Source of the DNA: Scatophagus argus
Taxonomy: Eukaryota > Chordata > Actinopteri > Scatophagidae
Reading direction: 5' to 3'
Assembly: GCF_020382885.2 (NCBI RefSeq)
Contig: NC_058506.1
Coordinates: 16,532,318-16,596,317, forward strand
Length of the DNA stretch: 64,000 nt
The notes below the pieces were generated by a model. That model was not told the DNA's origin. It saw only the letters and a program-made list of their open reading frames with translations, and ran no database searches. Of this stretch, positions 56,727 to 64,000 are shown one piece after another (positions within the stretch are counted from its first letter, which is position 1; each line of letters begins with the position of its first letter). The translations under genes were made by a program, and so were the position numbers.

Positions 56727-57181
56727 ACATAACTACAGTACGTTTGTACATCAACAGCAGACAGCAGCAACACTTCCTTCAGTAACAATGCCTTTTGTGT
56801 TTTTATTTTTCAGTGGCCTATGTAGCTACATAGCCTGCCCTCCAGAGTCTAATTTTAAGCTTGCTGAAGAGCCTTTATGTAACCATGCAGACTTAAAAAA
56901 ATCTATTTCACACATTAAGTTTTGTGTAGGTGTTGTATTGAGATAAATGCTACCCTACCCATATATCATTTTACATTTTTCACAGTAAACTCAATGTTGA
57001 AAACTGTGACAATCTTTTTTTTTAAAGCACCTATGCATTTGTTTGTCATGCTGTATGTAAATGCTTTTGCATGTGTTTATGACTTGTTTTGCAGTAAGTT
57101 TTTCCTGATTTTACAAAATCGTCATTCATTTTGCACAATACAAAGTCCAAGTCAAGCATCAGCTCAAGCTCAAGCTCAAGC

Positions 57182-57398
57182 TTTACTATATTTTATGTAG
57201 CATTTTACTATATTTTATGTAGCTTATGTTATTTAGTATATGTTTAGTCTACTCATGATCAGTATAGTCTGAATATCTAAATCTCTTCTACTAACAGTTA
57301 GGCCTTGATTGTTTACTTTTTGACTAACCTACACTGCTGTAATGTGCTACTGGATGCTTGAATTTCCCTCGGGATCAATAAAGTATCTATCTATCTAT
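57182..57398 (+). mobile_element. short retroposon with (ATCT)n tail inserted in the 3' flank of gene 3
   Basis: The 3' end reads ttccctcgggatcaataaag then a run of ATCT. The element is flanked by ctcaagc (57175-57181 and 57399-57405). The matching place after gene 2 (about 51195-51205) is uninterrupted, giving an empty site. AATAAA within it (57377-57382) could serve as a polyadenylation signal. Confidence 0.7.
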
Positions 57399-57912
57399 CT
57401 CAAGCCACAGCTTCAAAGGATGTTTTTTAAAAAGGTGTCGACTGTCCTAATGCTGTAGTCTGAGGGAGCGAAGTTCAGACTGTTTTGCTTTACACCGGTT
57501 TGAAATTAGTCAGAGATTTAACAATAGAAAAGTGTAGCTCATGGATCTGCAGTCTCTCATATGGTCTTTCTGCACTTACTGTAGATGCAAGTAATGTAGT
57601 GATCATTATTGACCACAAGATGGAGCCAAAAGCCATCATGAGAAACAAGATAATGGTGAAGAAAGGAACTCGTTATAAATTTTTGAAAGGGTAATGTACG
57701 TCAATTCAGCATTGGAACTCAAATAATGTTTTTTGTACATGCTTTTTTTTCCAGTTCTGCTTTATGAAATGAACTGCATACACTAGTAACTGACAAATAA
57801 GTTTTTTCAATTATGTTCAACAGGTAGCAATAATATGCATACAGAACCATTAACAGCTTGGAAAAATCTAATTTTTACTTCAAATTACCACTTTTTGAAA
57901 GCACAAATGTGA

Positions 57913-58117
57913 GAAGAATCAAGGAGAATCAACTTTTATTGGCAGTATATATATTTTTACATACCCTGAATTTTTCCTCTGCATTTAACCCATCCTTGGT
58001 TGAACTCACATGCGAACACCCAGCAAATTACATACAGTGAACACACACACACAGGAGCAGTGGGCTGCCACTTTCCGGGAAATTGGGGGTTAAGTGCCTT
58101 GCTCAAGGGCACTCAGA
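57913..58117. mobile_element. repeat-derived insertion of uncertain family
   Basis: The block from agaatcaaggagaatcaact to ttgctcaagggcactcag resembles a common fish dispersed repeat (tttattggc... and gccttgctcaagggcac motifs). The corresponding place after 51870 lacks it and has different sequence, so this is an insertion with some local replacement. Confidence 0.55.
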
Positions 58118-58206
58118 AAATATAGATTATATAATATATATGTATAGTTTTTATTTTAAATAACAGTCAAAACGGTCATTTTAGAAATGGACAAGGAACC
58201 TACTAT

Positions 58207-59552
58207 CCATCCATCCATCTTCATCCGCTTCATCTGGAACCGGGTCGTGGGGCGAGACTTCCCTCTCCCTAGACACTTCCTCCAGCTCTTCCGGGTGGAC
58301 CCCAAGGCATTTCCAGGCCAGCTGAGTGACACTGTCCCTCCAGCGTGTCCTGAGTCTTCCTCGGGGCCTCCTCCCAGTAAGACATGCCCGAAACACCTCC
58401 CCAGGAAGGCGTTCAGGAGGCATTTGAAACAGATGCCCGAGCCACCACAACTGGCTCCTCTCAATGAGGAGGAGCAGCGGCTCTACTCCGAGCTCCTCCC
58501 GTGTGACAGAGCTCCTCACAAGGGAGCGCCCTGCCACATACCTGCCACGAGGAAGCTCATTTCAGCCGCTTGTATCCGAGATGTCGTTCTTTCGGTCATG
58601 ACCCAAAGTTCATGAGCATAGGTGAGGGTAGGGAGGTAGATTGACTGGTAAATTGAGACCTTCACCTTACGACTCAACTCCCTCTTTTCCACGACTGACC
58701 AATACAATGACCGCATTACTGCTGTTGCTGCACTGAACTGCCTGTCAATCTCACGCTCCCATCTTCCCTCACTCGTGAACAAGACCCTGAGATACTTAAA
58801 CTCCTCCATTTGAGGCAGGAACTCTCCTCCAACCCGGAGGAGGCAGACCACCTTTTTCCGGTCGAGAACCATGGCCTCGAATTTGGAGGTGCTGATTCCG
58901 ATCCTAACTGCTACGCTCTCGACTGCAAACCTCCCCAGTGCATGCTGAAGGTCCTGGCTTGAAGAAGCCAACAGGACAACATCATCCACAAAAAGCAGAG
59001 ATGAAATCCAGTGGTTCCCAAACCAGACACCCTCCGGCCCCTGACTGCACCTAGAAATCCTGTCCATAACAATAACGAACAGGACCGGTGACAAAGGGCA
59101 GCCCTGCCATGCACAGGGAACAGGTCTGCCTTACTGCCGGCAATGCGGAACAGACTCCTGCTCCTGGAGTACAGAGACCGCACAGTCCTTAGCAAGGGGC
59201 CCCGGACCCCATAACCCCGGAGCACCTCCCACAGGATGCCGTAGGGAACACGGTCGAATTCCTTCAACAAATTGGAGCACACCCTCCAGTCCCCCTTCTT
59301 AAAAAGAGGGACCACCACCCTGGTCTGCCAGTCCAATGCACTGTCCCCGACTGCCATGCGATGCTGCAGAGTCATGTCAACCTAGACAGCCCCACAACAT
59401 CCAGAGCCTTAAGGTACCCAGGATGGATCTCATCCACTCCCGTTGCTCTGCCACTGAGGAGCTTCCCGCAAGAGGGTTCAGAAGGGGCTGGTGCAATGTG
59501 GCTTGGGCGACAGCTGTGGACGGGGAACCCGGCGACCCAAATGGGGGGGGGC
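58207..59552 (-). mobile_element. 5'-truncated LINE (non-LTR retrotransposon) with target duplications
   Basis: The minus strand encodes the C-terminal part of a reverse transcriptase: LLFVDDVVLLASSSQDLQHA (family catalytic box A/F-A-D-D, here FVDD), SKFEAMVLDRKK, LPTLTYAHELWVMTERT and, further on, RSQLWWLGHLFQMPPERLPG. The 3' end on the minus strand is a (GGAT)n tail at 58207-58220. Imperfect duplications aggaacctactat (58194-58206) and aggaacctacctt (59553-59565) flank it, and the paralogous site near 52095-52110 is empty. Frameshifts break the frame, so it is inactive. The clade (L2, CR1, Rex1 or other) was not determined. Confidence 0.88.
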
Positions 59553-59642
59553 AGGAACCTACCTTGCGATTTCAATTGCAGCCATCTTGTTTTATCATCC
59601 TGGTACTCTCAGAGCAGCAAATGGTAAACCCAACTTGATTCA

Positions 59643-60003
59643 TACACTACATCGACAAAAGTATTGAATTCAGGTGTGGCATGGGGCAGTTTTCGGGGTT
59701 GGTCTTGGCAATTTACTTCCAGCGAAGGGAAATCTTAATGCTTCAGCATACCAAGACATTTTGGACAATGCTATGCTTCCAACTTTGTGGCAACAGTTTG
59801 GGAAAGGCCCTTGCCTATTCCACCATGACTGTGTCCCAGTGCACAAAGCAAAGCTCCATAAACACATGGTTGGATGAGCTTGGTGTGGAAGAACTTGCAC
59901 CTTTGGGATGAACTGGAACAGAAATGGCTAGACAGGAAACCTTCATTGAAGTGACTGTTTGTGTAAGGGTCAGGTGTCCCAATACTTTTGTCTACATAGT
60001 GTA
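59643..60003 (+). mobile_element. internally deleted Tc1/mariner element, copy B
   Basis: It is the duplicated partner of 52193-52683, with the same SAYQDILDNAMLPTLWQQFG segment. It carries further deletions, one of which removes the SPDLNPIE region, so the catalytic Glu is lost. Both ends (tacactacatcgacaaaagt and aatacttttgtctacatagt) are recognisable inverted repeats. Confidence 0.83.
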
Positions 60004-60390
60004 ATTATTTAAACAGCTGCATTAACCTCAATACCAGGGTCCCCCTTGCTGTGCAGGAAGGGAAGAGGTAAACATTTGAAGTGAGACTTTTCTGTTCAAT
60101 TCTTTACTGACTGATTGATCAAGTTTTTGTTTCATCTCATGCTCTATTCTGTTACCGACTAGTGACTGTGTACAAAAGGACCCAAGAGCTCCAAAAAAGT
60201 GAAGTGATAGCACCTTGATTGCACCATGGTGGCTGGTTGTAAAAAAAGTTATAAACCAAACCCAAATCTCCAAGTCATATATATTTTTTCCATTGGTAGT
60301 TTCTGTCACTTTAGGTAGATCTTAAGGCATTGATGTATGTTGAAGTGTTCATTTTTCTGATACAATTGGTTTTAATTTGTTATTTGATGC

Positions 60391-60489
60391 TATAAAAAGT
60401 CGCGTAAAACATCAGCAGCTGAGTGCTGCTCATTCTTGGGTCAGATAGGTGTATGGAACTCCACCCATCGCTCCACCACCTGTCAGGTG
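60391..60489 (+). promoter_or_regulatory. conserved TATA plus paired E-box block, copy upstream of gene 4
   Basis: TATAAAA at 60391-60397 and CACCTGTCAGGTG at 60477-60489, matching the blocks before genes 1 and 3. Confidence 0.4.
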
Positions 60490-61732
60490 TGAAATGGAGA
60501 ATCCAAGACACTCATTTAGTTTGAAACTGAATGAAATAACATCATGCATTTAAAAAACCCAATCTGTGTCAATCTTCAATCTGTATCTCTCAGACAAAGC
60601 AGTGCTATGTGCACAGGAGCAGCCAAAGTCACTTCCCTCAAAATCTATGCACTTCATGAAGGAACATTACCTGTAGTTAAATGGCTGTTTGACAGCTGTT
60701 AAAGATGAAACATTCACACCAGGAGGCTTTGTGAGCAGTGGTCACATCTGAACCTTAAATGGAAACTATCACTTTGAGCTGAGTAAAGACCTCCACCAGC
60801 TGCATGTCTTTGTTATTCAGCTTACATTTCATGCAGATGTGGTATATGGGGGGAACACTGGTGTGAGCAGTGGTTATTTTTACATCAAAATTAAAACTGT
60901 TGAAGCTTACCTGTGGTTACATTGGTCTAAGTGTACGTAAGGACAAAGTAGTCTCACACACAGTTTAATTTTACATTATATGTGTTGTCTGTGAGAAAGT
61001 TCAGTGAAACAGATGTTAACGAGTAATGTGTAGAATACGTTTTTATTTTTTAATAAACAGTTTTGCTGTCGAATATGTTGTCACAGTACACATGTCCCTT
61101 GCAGGAACACCCCTCTTCTCTTAGCAGGTCTAACATGCTCTTAGAACACTGAGAATAAAAAAAAAAAAAAAAACTGTTTGAGAGGTTTACATAATTGTTC
61201 ACACTGTTCACACTGTGGCTGTTTTCAAGGTTACATAAAGGAAATATATCACATAGTTTCATCAATATACTAAGATGCAGTTCAATACAACAGCATCTGC
61301 AATAAATTTTTACCTTGACTGAGTTTATAATGTTGAGACTGTGGTTCAGACTGTGTCAATTCAGTCTTATAATTCTGTTTATTAATGGGGTGGTGGTTAA
61401 ATGTGTTGTTTTACTGAACTACTTTATACTGACATTCTGCTTCACATTCTGAGAAGTTTCTAATGTTTTGTCTTCCCTACATAAATACTGGCTGATTCTA
61501 CAGTATATACATACTTAATTTAGGTTTGTTTCCTTTATACTCGGCCTCTCTGTAGACATGTGCAAGAAGCAGATCATGTCAATCATCAAAAATTTTTATT
61601 CTGTATAGCTGACAAAACATACTCGCCTCTTCTGGTCATAAACTTCCAAAAATATGCTGTAACCTCAGCAATCAAACTTAGCACACTGTCAACTTGCAAA
61701 GTGTGGTTGATAGTGCATTAACCGCTTCCTTG

Positions 61733-61844
61733 ATTCTGATCAGACAACATCAAGACAAGGACACAAACTAGCCTTCTGTCAGAGCAAAATTCACAGTTCA
61801 GCCTGAAACAATCAAGAAGAAGACATCACACCATTGTGAAGGCA
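61733..61844 (+). other. non-coding first exon of Ig-receptor gene 4 (5' limit approximate)
   Basis: It is nearly identical to those of genes 1 and 3 and ends ttgtgaaggca before donor gtgagtgacg. Confidence 0.5.
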
Positions 61845-62101
61845 GTGAGTGACGTTTTTCAATTTTAATTTTGAGCTGGCGTTTTTTTGTTTCTTTCAAT
61901 GTTGTCAAGCATGTACAGAATGTAAGATCTTATGATGAAACTAGAAATAACCTCCATTACTACCAGTCACATTGTTAATTCTTACGTTTTTTAAAATTGA
62001 CTTTAAATTAACACCATGTATCTAATTTAGTGATGCTATAGGATATTTAAAATAGAAACAAATGGAATCATGTTTGATTTATGTGTTGCAACAGAAAAAC
62101 A

Positions 62102-62156
62102 ATGATTTGCATCTACATGATCTTCACTGTGCTGGGAACAGCAGCTTCGGCTAAAG
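62102..62156 (+). CDS. gene 4 signal-peptide exon
   Basis: It encodes the same MICIYMIFTVLGTAASAK as gene 3. Acceptor ttgcaacag, donor gtacat. Confidence 0.84.
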
Positions 62157-63488
62157 GTACATCTGAGTGTAAAAGTTACTACAGTTAACAATACAGTGTA
62201 GACAATAATTCAGTGAAAAGTGAATCAATATTTTAAGTACTTTAAGTACATTTAAGAAATGTTTACAGAGACATTTGCTAAATTTAGAAATGAAATCAAA
62301 AGTAGATTTTATGTTTATTCTTTGTAGAGGAAAAAGGTATGACTTTGGCAACAAAAGGTTAAAGTATAATAATAACACAAACATTATTATTATTTTTGAT
62401 TTCCATGTTTTTAACATGTTTTAGGGTCAATTGAATGCAATTTCTCTGAACCCACCGGAGCTCTGTGTTTTGGAGCAGAGGGACAGATGCTAATTTTTCA
62501 TCTGCCACATGCAAATATCAGACTGAGAAGGAATAATTACCAGATTTTAAGAGCCAAGTACCACACAGGGACTTTGTATGGGGAACATGTGAGTCAGTCT
62601 GAACTCTTCACCAATGGAACATTCAAATTAGGCAAAGCAATGAAGAGCCACTCAGGAGATTACTTGTTGGAAATATATGAGTCTGATGGAGTTCTGGTGA
62701 AAAAACTCATAAAGCACCTAGAAATACAAGGTAGGTAAACATTTTTCTAAAACAACAAATAGTTTCAGTTGATTGTGGATAAAAATCTATTGTGTATGTA
62801 CAACAGGAAGAAGACATTTTACATTCGTTTATCAGGCTGGTTAAAACACACTAAATCAAATATCCAAATATTTTCGACTAAATACCTCTGTTTCCAATGT
62901 AGGGATGACTATTGGTGCTTTCACAAAATATTAACAGATTGAGTTTTTTGATAAATAACAATGAGTAATGTGGTTTATGACTTTATGTGTAAAGATAAAT
63001 ATTAGAACAGCCAGAATACAGTTCAGAAAATGATATCACTTTAAAGTTTAGCCCTCAAATATCTTTTTTCTTCTTTTAAAAGAAAGAATCAGTTAACACA
63101 TTTAGAAGTGGATTTTACTTTGTATTTTGTACTGGGTACTGGACTTGTTACTCTGTTTGTCCTCCAGCTCCAGTGTCAAAGCCTGCTGTGTCTCAGACGT
63201 GTCTGTCACCAGAACAGATGATCATCAGATGCTCCTCTGAGGGAGATGAAGTAGAGTTCACTTTGACCTTGGATGGTCTCTTGCTGACAGAAACCAGAAA
63301 CCACAGCCAGTCCCAGACAAACTGGACAGCAAACATGAAGCCACTGGCTGGGAGTGAAGCTGAACACAAAGCCAGCAGTTCAAATGTTACCATCAGCTTA
63401 CATGGTCAAGTGACAGGAAGCTTGAAGTGTCATGTTGGGAACAAAGTCAGCAGAGACGAAACAGTCGTTCACCTGACAAGCTGTGAAG
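62102..63488 (+). CDS. Ig-receptor gene 4, CD2/SLAM-family-like, 3' part not found
   Basis: Exons 62102-62156 (signal peptide), 62425-62730 (V) and 63168-63488 (C2) are intact and in frame. In genes 2 and 3 the TM exon follows within 165 bp. Here the intron departs from its paralogues 11-16 bp after the donor and joins a copy of intron-3 sequence, and no TM or tail exon is visible in the remaining 500 bp. The gene may continue beyond 64000, may have become a secreted or truncated form, or may be a broken copy. Using the donor-less reading, the frame would run to a stop at 63518-63520. Confidence 0.75.
62425..62730 (+). CDS. gene 4 V-type Ig exon
   Basis: The 306-bp exon is of gene 1 type. 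Private changes HANIRLRRNNYQILRAK and LYGEHVSQ fall in the middle strands, while the F-G part (LLEIYESDGVLVKKLIK) equals gene 1. Acceptor tgttttag, donor gtaggt. Confidence 0.85.
63168..63488 (+). CDS. gene 4 C2-type Ig exon
   Basis: The 321-bp exon differs from gene 3 at only a few positions (GQVTGS, LTSCE). Four cysteines are kept. Acceptor cctccag, donor gtagtg. Confidence 0.87.
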
Positions 63489-64000
63489 GTAGTGCAAATC
63501 AAATATCAGAATATTTTTGACCAAATACGTTTGTATCCATATTGCGACCATATTGTAGGGATGACTATTGGTGGTTCCACAAAATATCGACATTTATTGA
63601 ATTTGAGCGCAAGGGAAATCAGGAGCCATCAGTACAGACTGCTGCGTGTGATGCCACCCAGTACTGCCTGAGAAACCCTGACACTAGTCCTTTATACAAC
63701 TTGAAGAATGCTCAAGATCGTTTCAACCATTCTTGGCAAAAGTCCAAAATAGACAATAAGGAAGGCACTGAGCATATACTTCACTGTGAAACAGCCAAAA
63801 CAGAACAGTGTAACGCACAGAGTCAAGACTCACACAGTGAGCATCCAATTATCTGCCACTATCAAGGCCTTGCTATCTGCCGGCTCCCCAGTTACCTCTG
63901 GGAGAGACGCCTGTGTGTCTGTCACTGACATTTTAGAACAACGGCGATGACCAAGGTCAACCTCTAATGTAAAGGGAGAACGAGAGAGAAGTAAAAGAAT
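63489..64000. other. rearranged sequence after gene 4 exon 4
   Basis: Positions about 63495-63603 match intron 3 of the same array (compare 62855-62940: atgactattggtg... and cacaaaatat). They are followed by unrelated sequence with an open frame from 63542 to 63928 (128 codons; for example LYNLKNAQDRFNHSW). I do not recognise that frame; it may be chance or part of an unclassified repeat. Confidence 0.5.

Larger units (their letters stand above)
56727..61732. other. spacer between Ig-receptor genes 3 and 4
   Basis: It is the duplicated counterpart of 50525-54176 with added mobile elements at 57182-57398, 57913-58117 and 58207-59552, the second Tc1 remnant at 59643-60003, and the TATA/E-box block at 60391-60489. 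No further gene is supported. Confidence 0.6.
55561..63167. repeat. tandem duplication unit B of the Ig array (about 7.6 kb)
   Basis: It has the same block order as 49512-55560. The extra length comes mainly from a LINE (58207-59552), a short retroposon (about 57182-57398) and a replacement at about 57913-58117, partly offset by a 222-bp deletion after 57142. Confidence 0.8.

Noticed and set aside
58187..58615. 142-codon plus-strand open frame
   Set aside because: It is antisense to the reverse-transcriptase fragment of the LINE.

Overview
The window is vertebrate nuclear DNA, almost certainly from a ray-finned fish. The genes have small exons with GT-AG introns. Introns and spacers carry many CA/GT microsatellites, Tc1-type transposon remnants and LINE/SINE pieces with (ATGG)n or (ATCT)n tails. 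I cannot name the species from the sequence.

Positions 1910-35188, minus strand: dpysl3 (CRMP4), a cytosolic cytoskeleton-associated protein of developing neurons related to dihydropyrimidinase. Eleven shared internal exons (2 to 12) and two alternative first exons are readable. One first exon (34823-35188) encodes a 122-residue long N-terminus. The other (28156-28194) encodes a 13-residue short N-terminus. All joins keep frame. The last coding exon(s), roughly the C-terminal 80 residues, lie to the left of position 1. The introns hold mainly microsatellites and eroded repeats.

Positions 35189-42480: about 7 kb of spacer with no gene I can support. dpysl3 is transcribed leftward and the next genes rightward, so the two loci are divergent.

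Positions 42480-64000, plus strand: a tandem array of four genes for CD2/SLAM-family-like surface receptors. Each has a non-coding first exon, a signal-peptide exon, a 306-bp V-type Ig exon and a 321-bp C2-type Ig exon with four cysteines. Genes 1 to 3 also have a transmembrane exon and a short cytoplasmic exon, giving predicted proteins of 300, 297 and 307 residues. Gene 4 is seen only through its second Ig exon. Tails of genes 1 and 2 each carry one ITIM-like tyrosine motif. In gene 3 that tyrosine is histidine, and the ancestral stop codon is mutated, adding a nine-residue extension with a YxxM motif.

The array grew by unequal exchange inside genes. The repeat unit runs from the second Ig exon of one gene to that of the next: 6.05 kb for 49512-55560, and 7.6 kb for 55561-63167, which carries a LINE and other insertions. 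Gene 3 is therefore a mosaic, with a front half like genes 1 and 4 and a back half like gene 2. The membrane-proximal Ig exon is nearly uniform across the array, while the ligand-facing V exon of gene 2 has diverged strongly. Comparing paralogous copies gives empty-site evidence for several mobile-element insertions. The strongest candidate for something new is this small, actively recombining CD2-like receptor array and the altered signalling tail of gene 3.
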